Below, one piece after another: positions 1 through 8,500 of a stretch of DNA of 13,067 nt; the first letter of the stretch is position 1; every line of letters starts with the position of its first letter. Origin of the DNA: DUAL01 sp036012565 (GTDB taxonomy: Bacteria > Bacteroidota > Bacteroidia > Flavobacteriales > BACL11); contig DASCPP010000031.1 of NCBI GenBank assembly GCA_036012565.1, positions 1 through 13,067 on the forward strand, in the 5' to 3' direction. Under the pieces are notes generated by a model. That model was not told the DNA's origin and made no database searches. It saw only the letters and a list, made by a program, of their open reading frames with translations. The position numbers and the translations under genes were made by a program.

Positions 1-3000
1 GATAAAGCTACAAATCTTACTAAATGGCAATTCCCGTCTTCTTTCATTGTCCCTGCTGGAAATACAGTTTTAGTGTATTGCTCAGGAAGAGATGAAATTG
101 TTGCGGGAAATGCACATTCTAATTTTAAGCTCACTCAAACAAAAAGAAATGAAAAGATTATTCTCTCTGACGCAACAGGTACCACGGTTATAGATTCCTT
201 AACCATTTTCCCTAATCAGAAAGGGGATAGTAGAGGAAGAACTACAAATGGTGCAAATACATGGTCTGTTTTTCAAACTCCAACTCCTGGGAATAATAAT
301 GTTGTGGCAATGCAAGAATATGCTTCTACACCTGTATTCTCTCAAACTTCTGGCTATTATGCTGCTGCCATCAGTTTAAGCATCACCTCTCCTGATCCTA
401 ATATTACTATTTATTACACAACTAATGGGGATTTTCCTGATAATACTGCCACACAATATATTGGAGCGATAAATGTAAACTCAACACAAGTGGTGAAAGC
501 AGTAGCGTACAGTTCTACCGCTAATGTCCCGCAAAGTTTTATAGCATTTAACACTTACTTTATCAATACTACGCATACAATACCTATTTTATCTATTTCT
601 GGAAACAATGGGCAGGGTGGATTAGTTGATTTGTTAGACGGAGGTTGGGGAAGTTCAGGTCTCGAGCCTGAAGGAACAATTGAATGGTTTGATAAAAATG
701 GGATATTACTTGATAAGGGTATGGGGGAATATAATAAGCATGGGAATGATTCCTGGGCTTATGATCAAAGAGGTTTTGACTACATCATGCGTGATCAGTT
801 CGGTTACAATTACGCTATTCAAGATCAAATTTTTCCAAACAAGTCACGTGACAAATTTCAAAGATTAATCCTAAAAGCTGCTGCTAATGATAATTTTTCC
901 TTTGAAGATGGTGCCCATATAAGAGATGCCTATGTCCATTCATTATCACAAACTGCTGATCTAAGGATGGATGAACGTTCTGTTGCTTTCTGCGTAGTTT
1001 ATTTAAATGGTCAATATTGGGGAGTATACGATTTAAGAGAAAAAGTAGATGATCACGATTTTACCGATTATTATTATGATCAAGATAAAAACAATTTACA
1101 ATACTTAAAAACTTGGGGGCCAACTTGGTCGGAATATGGAGGCCCTGCTGCTCAAAATGATTGGGACACTTTCAAAAATTTTGTCTTAAGTAATCCTATG
1201 TCTAACCAAACAAATTATCAAATAGTAAAAAGCCAATTCAACACCGGAAGTTTGATTGATTATTTTCTAATAAATATGTATACTGTTTGCATGGATTGGC
1301 TCAATTGGAATACTGGTTGGTGGAGAGGAATGGACCCTAATGGAGATAAGAAAAAGTGGCGCTATACATTATGGGATATGGATGCAACTTTTGGGCATTA
1401 TATAAACTATACAAATGTCCCAAATACTACTCCTACTGCTGACCCTTGCGATCCAAGTAGTTTGAATGATCCTGGAAGCCAAGGACATGTCCCTATTTGG
1501 AACGCGCTGTTAACTAATCAAGAATTTTTTGATGATTATATTAATCGCTGGTCAGATATGAAAAACACGTATTTTGATTGTACTTATATGATTACTTATC
1601 TTGATAGCTTAATAAATATTATTGATCCAGAAATGCCAGGACAGATAAACCAATGGGGTGGTGGAACTTATGCTGACTGGCTGCAAAATGTGCAAGATTT
1701 AAGAGATTTTATTAATCAAAGATGTAGCACAATAAACGCTTCTTTTGTGAATCCTTGTTATCCACAACTTTCAGGGCCTTACAATGTAACTGTTATCATT
1801 GATGGTATTGGAGAAGTAAAAGTTAGTGGCATTTCAGTTGACCAAAATAATTCTGGTTGGACAGGGCAATATTTTGGTGGTGTTACTCTTCCTTTTGAAG
1901 TGAAAAATGGTACTTTCTATTACTGGGAAGTAGATCCTATCAACACCTATGTATATGATTCTTTAGTGGACACCTTGGCTTTAAGTTTGTTGGGAGATGT
2001 TACTGTTACGGCTCACTTCATTCCTCCTGTGGAATATAAAGACGTTGTTTATCAGGTTATTCCAATGGGGACCTCTACAGAGATTGATGCTGACGGAACA
2101 ATTTTAAATGCCTTTCCTTCTACAGAAACTTATGTGTTAGGAGATACCATTTCTTTAGCTCCAACGATTGATCCGCTTTACTATTTCAGCCATTGGGAGG
2201 CTGATAGCAACTCTATTTTGCCAAACACTTCTACGGAGCAAGTAACATTTTATGCTAATTATCCAGATACTATTCGCTTACACACGATCTTAAAGCCAAC
2301 AATCTTATCTTTTATCGGTGGAGGAGATACCATTTGCACAAATGAAAATGATTTAGCAGAGGTGTTAGTTGATTTTAGTGGAATTGCGCCCTTTACTTTT
2401 GTATATGAAATTGATGGAGTGGCTCAGCCTTCAATTACAACTACTGATGACCCCTACATTATTTATACTAGAAAAGCTGGAGAATATACACTTTTATCTT
2501 ATGCAGATGCAACTGGAATAGGGGTAACTTCTGGTTCTGCTTATGTAGTAGAAACTACCCCTCCAATAGCTCATTTTAGAATAAGTCCTGATGATAGACT
2601 TTCTATTCTTCATCCACAAGCGCATTTTATTGCAGATACTTTTGCAACTGTAAACTGGTTATGGAATTTTGGCGACAATTCTTCTGATAGTTTGATTCAC
2701 AATCCTTATCATCTCTATGCAGATTCAGTTGGCTTATACCAAATAACTTTGATTGTTACGGATGTCAATAATTGCAAGGATACGACCTTTAATCAGCTTT
2801 GGGTAAAAGATGAATATTGGCTTTATATTCCAAATTCTTTCACACCTGATTTGGATGGAATAAATGATAAATTCTGTATTAGCTACCATGCTATTAGAGA
2901 AGAAACTTTCACTTTCAATGTGTATAACCGAATTGGCAAATTAATTTTCTCAACCAACAATATTAACGAATTAAATTGTGATAAAGGTTGGGATGGGAAA

Positions 3001-3114
3001 CATAGAGAAAGCGGCAAAGAGTTGCCAATGGGGACTTATGTGTATGAAATTTATTTCAAGGATTTTGAGGGATGGAAATACCAAGATTCTGGCTTCATCA
3101 ATATAATTCGGTAA
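1..3114 (+). CDS. Secreted CotH-kinase / lamin-tail surface protein with T9SS CHU_C sorting domain (5'-partial)
   Basis: The frame is open from base 1, so the gene begins upstream; 1037 residues are visible. GTG at 73 lies inside the lamin-tail fold and is not the start. Domains (window residues): lamin-tail end about 1-98, ending in a W..F..PTPG motif; chitobiase/hexosaminidase C-terminal-like beta domain about 110-185 (IYYTTNGDFP); CotH kinase about 195-590 with LWDMDATFG near 457-465, resembling the metal-binding Asp motif of CotH kinases; two repeat-like beta domains about 595-760; an Ig/SprB-like stretch about 770-850; a PKD domain about 855-935 (WNFGDNSSDS); and a C-terminal CHU_C/gliding-motility domain about 940-1037 (PNSFTPDLDGINDKF, MGTYVYEIYF). 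The last domain is the type-B cargo signal of the type IX secretion system, so an outer-surface or secreted location is expected. CotH of Bacillus phosphorylates spore-coat proteins; the target here is unknown. It converges with the decarboxylase gene 17 nt away. Confidence 0.9.
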   Translation, partial: DKATNLTKWQFPSSFIVPAGNTVLVYCSGRDEIVAGNAHSNFKLTQTKRNEKIILSDATGTTVIDSLTIFPNQKGDSRGRTTNGANTWSVFQTPTPGNNNVVAMQEYASTPVFSQTSGYYAAAISLSITSPDPNITIYYTTNGDFPDNTATQYIGAINVNSTQVVKAVAYSSTANVPQSFIAFNTYFINTTHTIPILSISGNNGQGGLVDLLDGGWGSSGLEPEGTIEWFDKNGILLDKGMGEYNKHGNDSWAYDQRGFDYIMRDQFGYNYAIQDQIFPNKSRDKFQRLILKAAANDNFSFEDGAHIRDAYVHSLSQTADLRMDERSVAFCVVYLNGQYWGVYDLREKVDDHDFTDYYYDQDKNNLQYLKTWGPTWSEYGGPAAQNDWDTFKNFVLSNPMSNQTNYQIVKSQFNTGSLIDYFLINMYTVCMDWLNWNTGWWRGMDPNGDKKKWRYTLWDMDATFGHYINYTNVPNTTPTADPCDPSSLNDPGSQGHVPIWNALLTNQEFFDDYINRWSDMKNTYFDCTYMITYLDSLINIIDPEMPGQINQWGGGTYADWLQNVQDLRDFINQRCSTINASFVNPCYPQLSGPYNVTVIIDGIGEVKVSGISVDQNNSGWTGQYFGGVTLPFEVKNGTFYYWEVDPINTYVYDSLVDTLALSLLGDVTVTAHFIPPVEYKDVVYQVIPMGTSTEIDADGTILNAFPSTETYVLGDTISLAPTIDPLYYFSHWEADSNSILPNTSTEQVTFYANYPDTIRLHTILKPTILSFIGGGDTICTNENDLAEVLVDFSGIAPFTFVYEIDGVAQPSITTTDDPYIIYTRKAGEYTLLSYADATGIGVTSGSAYVVETTPPIAHFRISPDDRLSILHPQAHFIADTFATVNWLWNFGDNSSDSLIHNPYHLYADSVGLYQITLIVTDVNNCKDTTFNQLWVKDEYWLYIPNSFTPDLDGINDKFCISYHAIREETFTFNVYNRIGKLIFSTNNINELNCDKGWDGKHRESGKELPMGTYVYEIYFKDFEGWKYQDSGFINIIR

Positions 3115-3131
3115 AAGTATTTTTTGAGCTT

Positions 3132-4538
3132 TTAAGAAACTTTTAGAATTGTCCTCTTTTGCAAACTAAGCTTATTTTCTTCTACAAATTCTTCTAAAAT
3201 TTTAAAGAAATTCAATATGTCTGTTTCTTTATTTTCAGCATTTATGGTGACAAATCGAACAAACTCTTCCCCTTTAAACGATCCGTATGCTACTAAAAGT
3301 TTCTTAGCATAATATAGTTTTGTGCACAACTCTTTGGCTTCAAATTCTTTGTAGTTAAAGCAGATCGACAAAGAATGGTCGTCATTATAAAGGGTGTAAT
3401 TTGGATTATTTCTTACATAATTTCTTGCTATTTTTGAGGTTTCGAAAAGATACTCAACAATGTTAGATAATCCTTTTGTTCCGACTGCCTTCCAGAGCGT
3501 CCAAAATTTAAGTGCATCATTTCTTCTGCCACATTGGAAAGAGGTCTTTCCTAAATTATAATTATCCGAATGGGTTTGATACAAATAATCTGCCTCATTA
3601 TTAAATGAGTTGAATAGGTTTTGTTTTTCATTTACAAGCAGAAGCGAACAAGTAAGCGGTGTCCCCAACATTTTGTGAGCATTAAAACTGAAAGAATCCG
3701 AATGTTCAATACCTTCTAATAAGCTTTTGTACTTTGGGCTAAAAACAACTGCTCCTTGATAAGCTCCATCTACATGCAACCAAAGCTCGTATCTTTTACA
3801 AATATTACTTAGCTCTTTTACAGAGTCAAAAGCGCCCAAAACAGTTGTTCCTGCTGTTGCATTTACATAAAAAGGAATAAGTCCTTTTTGGATATCTTTT
3901 TTTATACATCCTTCCAGTTTTTCAGGAATCATTTCTCCCTTGTTATTGGTTGGAATATATCGTAAATTCTCTCTCCCAATTCCTGCAAAAGAGGCATTTT
4001 TAGCATTTGAATAGTGTGACTCAAAAGAGGTATAAGCTACCATTGTTTTAATAACTCCGCTATTTCGAATTTCTAAATCTTTTTTATCTCTGGCCATAAT
4101 TAAAGCCATAAAATTGCTCATGGATCCGCCAGTTGGGAAGGTGCCTCCAGAATGATTACTATAACCAATCATCTTGCATATTTTCTCTATTATTTCTGAT
4201 TCAACAGCAGTTTGAGGGCCTGAAACTTTATATGTATACATACTTGTATTAAGCATTACAGCTAACAAATCTCCCAATACCGCCTTACTATTTCTCCCAC
4301 CCCAAAGTTGATTAAAAAATCTATTGCTTGCCGTTTTTGGTGTTTTTAAAACCAAATCCTTTAGCGCTTTTGAAAATTCTGAAGTAATGGTTGGATTCTC
4401 TGGAAGAGACAGATCTATTTTTTCATACAATTCCTTGGCTTTAACAGGATCGGGTACTGGATTTTCCTTCTCCTGAAATAGTAGTTCATCTACTATGGAG
4501 TTAAAAAGTAATAAATCTTCATGCATTGCTTTTGACAT
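3132..4538 (-). CDS. PLP-dependent decarboxylase, glutamate/cysteine-sulfinate decarboxylase-like (group II)
   Basis: 468 residues, the usual length for group II PLP decarboxylases, which remove the alpha-carboxyl of an amino acid in the cytoplasm. Visible landmarks: FNQLWGG near 75; phosphate-binding GGSMSN 137-142; FESHYS with the ring-stacking His175; NATAGTTVLGAFD about 226-238; HVDGAYQG with Asp257 for the pyridine nitrogen; and SFNAHKMLG with Schiff-base Lys289. The text resembles animal GAD/CSAD more than E. coli GadB. The substrate (glutamate, aspartate, cysteine sulfinate or another) cannot be read from the sequence. The open frame extends upstream to 4640, but those extra 34 codons are the antisense-free reading of the tRNA-Ala gene, so I start at ATG 4536-4538, 13 nt after the encoded CCA. 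Its leader is A-rich with no Shine-Dalgarno. It is probably co-transcribed with the tRNA. Confidence 0.9.
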   Translation of the reverse strand: MSKAMHEDLLLFNSIVDELLFQEKENPVPDPVKAKELYEKIDLSLPENPTITSEFSKALKDLVLKTPKTASNRFFNQLWGGRNSKAVLGDLLAVMLNTSMYTYKVSGPQTAVESEIIEKICKMIGYSNHSGGTFPTGGSMSNFMALIMARDKKDLEIRNSGVIKTMVAYTSFESHYSNAKNASFAGIGRENLRYIPTNNKGEMIPEKLEGCIKKDIQKGLIPFYVNATAGTTVLGAFDSVKELSNICKRYELWLHVDGAYQGAVVFSPKYKSLLEGIEHSDSFSFNAHKMLGTPLTCSLLLVNEKQNLFNSFNNEADYLYQTHSDNYNLGKTSFQCGRRNDALKFWTLWKAVGTKGLSNIVEYLFETSKIARNYVRNNPNYTLYNDDHSLSICFNYKEFEAKELCTKLYYAKKLLVAYGSFKGEEFVRFVTINAENKETDILNFFKILEEFVEENKLSLQKRTILKVS

Positions 4539-4551
4539 TATTATTTTTTTT

Positions 4552-4628
4552 TGGTGGAGATAGTGGGATTCGAACCCACGACTTCTTGCATGCCATGCAA
4601 GCACTCTAGCCAACTGAGCTATACCCCC
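4552..4628 (-). tRNA. tRNA-Ala (anticodon GGC)
   Basis: The minus strand folds into a full cloverleaf. The acceptor stem pairs GGGGGTA (4628-4622) with TATCTCC, and the third pair is G3:U70, the main alanine identity element. The D arm is GCTC/GAGT. The anticodon stem CTTGC/GCAAG carries the 7-base loop ATGGCAT, giving anticodon GGC at 4594-4592, which reads GCC and GCU. The variable loop has 5 bases. The T arm is GTGGG-TTCGAAT-CCCAC. Discriminator A73 is followed by an encoded CCA (4554-4552). The gene sits just ahead of the decarboxylase on the same strand with no U-tract terminator between them. Confidence 0.98.
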
Positions 4629-4641
4629 CAAAAACAGCAAG

Positions 4642-4674
4642 CAAATTTAAAGTAAATTCATTACTTTTGAGCAA
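4642..4674 (-). promoter_or_regulatory. Bacteroidota-type promoter for tRNA-Ala (and probably the decarboxylase)
   Basis: On the minus strand TAAATTTG (4649-4642) is an exact TAnnTTTG -7 box, 13 nt ahead of the tRNA 5' end. A TTG -33 element lies at 4674-4672, with 22 nt between the two, inside the range of about 17-23 nt known for Flavobacterium promoters. The -33 element overlaps the start codon of the divergent kinase gene. Confidence 0.6.
4662..4669 (+). promoter_or_regulatory. Putative -7 box of the fructosamine-kinase-family gene
   Basis: TACTTTTG is an exact TAnnTTTG match ending 4 nt before ATG 4674. Transcription would begin at or next to the start codon, implying a leaderless or nearly leaderless mRNA. 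No TTG -33 element is visible at the expected distance upstream, so the call rests on one box. Confidence 0.4.
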
Positions 4675-5531
4675 TGATTCCGTCAGAAATTAAAAGAAGT
4701 ATAATTACACAGCTTGGTGATGCCTTAAATACGACTATTACTGTTAATGGAGAATCCTCAATAGTTGGCGGATGCATTAATAATGCCATCAAAATCAATA
4801 CCAATAAAGGGGATTTCTTTGTAAAATGGAATACAAATTCTAAAGCAAATATGTTCCAATCTGAATATCATGGATTAAAAGTGTTGAAAGATACAAATAC
4901 GATACGCATCCCTAATGTACTTTGTTTTGATGATGATTTTTTGATTCTTGAATTTATTCCTCCTTCTAATCCTAATAATGCTTTTTGGGAAGTTTTTGGG
5001 CAAAAATTAGCTTTAATGCATAAACAAACACATTCAAAATTTGGACTGGATTTTGATAATTATATTGGTTCCTTACACCTAGACAATACGCAAAACAAAA
5101 ATTGGACTGAATTTTTTATTCAAAACAGATTGCAAGCACAGCTATCTATTGGGAATTTCTCAGGAACTCTTTTATCCGATTTTGATAAATTATTTCAAAA
5201 GCTTCCAAATCTTTTCCCTAATGAAAGGCCCGCTTTATTGCATGGTGATTTGTGGAGTGGAAATTTTTTAGCCAAAAACGGAGATACTCCTATGCTAATT
5301 GACCCTGCAATATATTATGGGAATAGGGAAATGGACATTGCAATGAGCAAGCTTTTTGGTGGGTTCAATTCTGATTTTTATTTTGCTTACAATGAGAGCC
5401 ATCCGCTTGAAAATGGATGGGAAGAAAGAATACAAATTTGTAATTTGTATCCTCTTTTGGTACATGTAAATCTTTTTGGGGGATCATATCGCAATCAAGT
5501 GAAAAATATTTTGTCTTATTATGTAGGATAG
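4674..5531 (+). CDS. Fructosamine/ketosamine-3-kinase family protein
   Basis: 285 residues, matching the FN3K/YniA family length. These cytoplasmic kinases phosphorylate the sugar of glycated amines (fructosamine, ribulosamine or erythrulosamine) so that the adduct falls off, which repairs glycated protein. Seen here: a glycine-rich P-loop GGCINNA (32-38) with Cys34, ATP-binding Lys51 in FFVKWN, catalytic loop HGDLWSGN (190-197) with Asp192 and Asn197, metal-binding Asp210 in LIDPA, and the family sequence YYGNREMDIAMSKLFGGF after it. ATG 4674 is the only sensible start, because an in-frame TGA lies 6 nt upstream. There is no Shine-Dalgarno. No terminator separates it from ileS 55 nt downstream, so partial read-through is possible. 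The physiological substrate is not determinable; a general aminoglycoside-phosphotransferase-fold kinase is the less likely alternative. Confidence 0.92.
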   Translation: MIPSEIKRSIITQLGDALNTTITVNGESSIVGGCINNAIKINTNKGDFFVKWNTNSKANMFQSEYHGLKVLKDTNTIRIPNVLCFDDDFLILEFIPPSNPNNAFWEVFGQKLALMHKQTHSKFGLDFDNYIGSLHLDNTQNKNWTEFFIQNRLQAQLSIGNFSGTLLSDFDKLFQKLPNLFPNERPALLHGDLWSGNFLAKNGDTPMLIDPAIYYGNREMDIAMSKLFGGFNSDFYFAYNESHPLENGWEERIQICNLYPLLVHVNLFGGSYRNQVKNILSYYVG

Positions 5532-5554
5532 TTTAAATTCTAAAATGCAAAAAC

Positions 5555-5562
5555 TATATTTG
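5555..5562 (+). promoter_or_regulatory. Putative -7 box of the ileS operon
   Basis: TATATTTG is an exact TAnnTTTG match 24 nt before the ileS start. It predicts a leader of roughly 20 nt. A clear TTG -33 is missing (the best nearby is TTT at 5532-5534). The gap 5532-5586 shows no T-box or other large leader structure. Confidence 0.45.
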
Positions 5563-5586
5563 CACACATTATATTTAAATGGTTAA

Positions 5587-8500
5587 ATGAGTAAGTTCAA
5601 GCAATACAAACAGTTAAGTTTACCTAATATTCATAAGAAAGTTTTAGGAAATTGGAGGAGTGCTTCAGTATTTGAAAAGAGTATTGAAAGTAGAAAAGGA
5701 AATCCTACATTTACTTTTTATGAAGGACCCCCTTCTGCAAACGGAATGCCTGGGATTCATCATGTCATTGCGCGTACGATTAAAGATTTATTTTGTCGCT
5801 ACAAAACTCTACAAGGATTTCAGGTAAACCGAAAAGCAGGATGGGATACACATGGACTTCCTGTAGAACTTGGGGTTGAAAAAGAATTAGAAATTACAAA
5901 AGAAGATATTGGGTCAACAATATCCATTGAAGATTATAATAAAGCTTGCCGAACCAATGTAATGAAATACAAAGGGAGTTGGGAGGATATTACTGAAGAA
6001 ATGGGCTATTGGGTAGATATGCAAAACCCTTATTTAACCTATGAAAATAAATACATTGAAAGCGTTTGGTGGCTTTTGGGGAAAATGCACAAAAAAGAAT
6101 TGCTCTACAAAGGATATACCGTTCAGCCTTTTTCACCAAAAGCAGGAACAGGGCTAAGCACACATGAACTCAATCAACCAGGATGTTATCGTGATGTAAA
6201 GGATACTTCTGCAATTGCTCTGTTTAAAGTAATTAAAGATGAAAAATCTAATTCCTTATTTGGGAGTACAAATCATGATATTTATTTTCTAGCTTGGACA
6301 ACTACCCCTTGGACATTACCTTCTAATACCGCACTGGCTGTTGGTGAAAAAATAGATTATTTATTAGTAGAAACACTAAATCAATATACCGGAAAAGCAA
6401 TTGCTGTTGTTGTTGCAAAGAAGTTAGCTTCAAAATATTTTACTCCTGAAAATGAAGATCTAAAATTTGAAGGCTATGAAACTGGCAATAAAAACCTTCC
6501 TTACAAATTCATTTCAGAATTTAAAGGAGATAGCTTAGAAGGGTTAAGGTATGAGCAACTGTTAGCTTACGCACAACCTGAAGATGGAGATGCTTTTAGA
6601 GTATTATTGGGTGATTTTGTAACCATTGAAGATGGAACTGGAATTGTGCATTTAGCGCCAAGCTTTGGTGCAGATGATAATCGACTGGCAAAACAAAATG
6701 GAATTGGGAGTTTAACTCTAGTAAATAGACAAGGAAAATTTGTTGATGAAGTAACTGATTTTGCGGGTATGTATGTGAAAGATGAATACTATGCGGAAGG
6801 AGAAGAAAAACCAAAACTCTCTGTTGATGTCCAGATTGTAATCAAATTAAAAGAAAATAACCTTTGCTTTAAAGCAGAAAAATATGAGCACTCATATCCT
6901 CATTGTTGGCGTACCGATAAGCCTATTTTATACTATCCTATGGACAGTTGGTTTGTGAAAACTACCGACTACAAAACAAGAATGATGGAACTCAACAATA
7001 CCATTAATTGGAAACCTAAATCAACTGGTGAAGGGAGGTTTGGAAACTGGCTTGAAAACTTGGTGGATTGGAATTTATCGCGTTCTCGTTTTTGGGGAAT
7101 TCCGATTCCAATTTGGAGAACTGAAGATGGAGAATCAGAAATCTGCATTAGCTCGATAGAGGAATTGAAAACTGAAATTGGAAAATCAATTGCAGCAGGA
7201 ATAATGAAGACTAACCCTTTAGCCGAATTTAAGGTAGGTGATTTCTCAGAAGAGAACTACACTACTTTTGATTTACATAGGCCTTATGTTGATGATATTA
7301 TTTTAGTTTCTGAAGATGGAGCCCCAATGACAAGAGAATTAGATTTGATTGATGTTTGGTTTGATTCTGGAGCAATGCCTTATGCACAATTGCATTATCC
7401 ATTTGAAAATAAAGATGTTTTTGAACAAAATTATCCTGCTGATTTTATTGCGGAAGGAGTTGACCAGACAAGAGGATGGTTCTTCACATTGCATGCAATT
7501 TCAACTATGTTGTTTGATTCTGTTGCCTATAAAAATGTAATTTCAAACGGTTTGGTCTTGGACAAAAACGGAAACAAAATGTCTAAGCGATTAGGAAATG
7601 CGGCTGATCCTTTTCAAATAATTGACAAATATGGGGCTGATGCCGCAAGGTGGTATATGATTTCTAATGCGCAATCCTGGGATAATCTAAAATTTGACGA
7701 AAGCAGAATTGGAGAAGTTCAAAGAAAATTCTTTGGAACGCTTTATAACACTTATTCTTTTTTCGCACTTTACGCCAATATAGATAGCTTTTCTTTTTCT
7801 GAAGATGGAATTGTACTAGCAGAAAGAGATGAGCTTGACAGATGGATTCTTTCAGAACTAAATACCTTAATTAAGGAGGTTGAGGGGAATTATGAAAATT
7901 ATGAACCTACTCGTTCGGCACGCTTAATTCAAGATTTTGTGATTTATAAATTAAGTAACTGGTATGTTCGTTTAAGCAGGAGACGCTTTTGGAAAGGGGA
8001 GTATAATAAGGCTAAGATTTCAGCATATCAAACTCTTTATGAGTGTTTAGAAAAAGTAGCAATTATTTCTTCTCCTATTGCACCATTTTTTATGGATAAT
8101 TTGTTCCAGGATTTGAACTCTGTTTGTAAAAAAATCGGGGTGGAATCTGTTCATCTAGCTGATTTTCCAAGTATAAACAGTGCAGTTATTGATATTGATT
8201 TAGAGGAAAAAATGCAATTGGCACAAAACATTACCTCTCTTGCCCTATCATTGAGGAAAAAGGAACAAATTAGAGTAAGGCAACCACTTCAAAAAATAAT
8301 GGTGCCTATTGTAAGTACTAAAATGGAAATTTCCATTAAAGGAGTTGAAAAGATAATCTTAAGTGAAATTAATGTAAAGGAAATTGAATATTTAACAGTA
8401 GATTCTGGGATATTAACTAAGCAAATAAAACCTAATTTTAAAACACTTGGCCCAAAGTTTGGGAAAGACATGAAGTTGATTTCTGGGGCTATTGCTCAAT

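Noticed and set aside
73..75. GTG at 73 as the start of the left-edge surface protein.
   Set aside because: The lamin-tail domain already runs from base 1 in the same frame, so the true start is outside the window.
680..868. Short plus-strand open frame of 62 codons inside the CotH protein.
   Set aside because: It lies wholly in another frame of a gene with clear domain matches and shows no recognisable protein features.
3112..3134. Inverted repeat TAAAAG / CTTTTA spanning the two convergent stop codons, as a bidirectional terminator.
   Set aside because: The stem is 6 bp with a single G-C pair and an 11-nt loop. In AT-rich DNA this is expected by chance, so it is not called as a terminator.
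4674..5531. Aminoglycoside-resistance phosphotransferase.
   Set aside because: The P-loop GGCIN and the YYGNREMDIAMSKLFGGF segment are those of the fructosamine-kinase family; nothing points to drug modification.
5532..5586. T-box or other riboswitch upstream of ileS.
   Set aside because: The 55-nt gap is too short for a T-box and holds neither the conserved T-box sequence nor a terminator hairpin.
6596..6814. Minus-strand open frame opposite the ileS editing domain; similarly 8289-8471 minus and 7349-7540 plus.
   Set aside because: They are shadows of the strongly conserved ileS frame, rich in His/Leu or Ile from complement reading, with no start signals.
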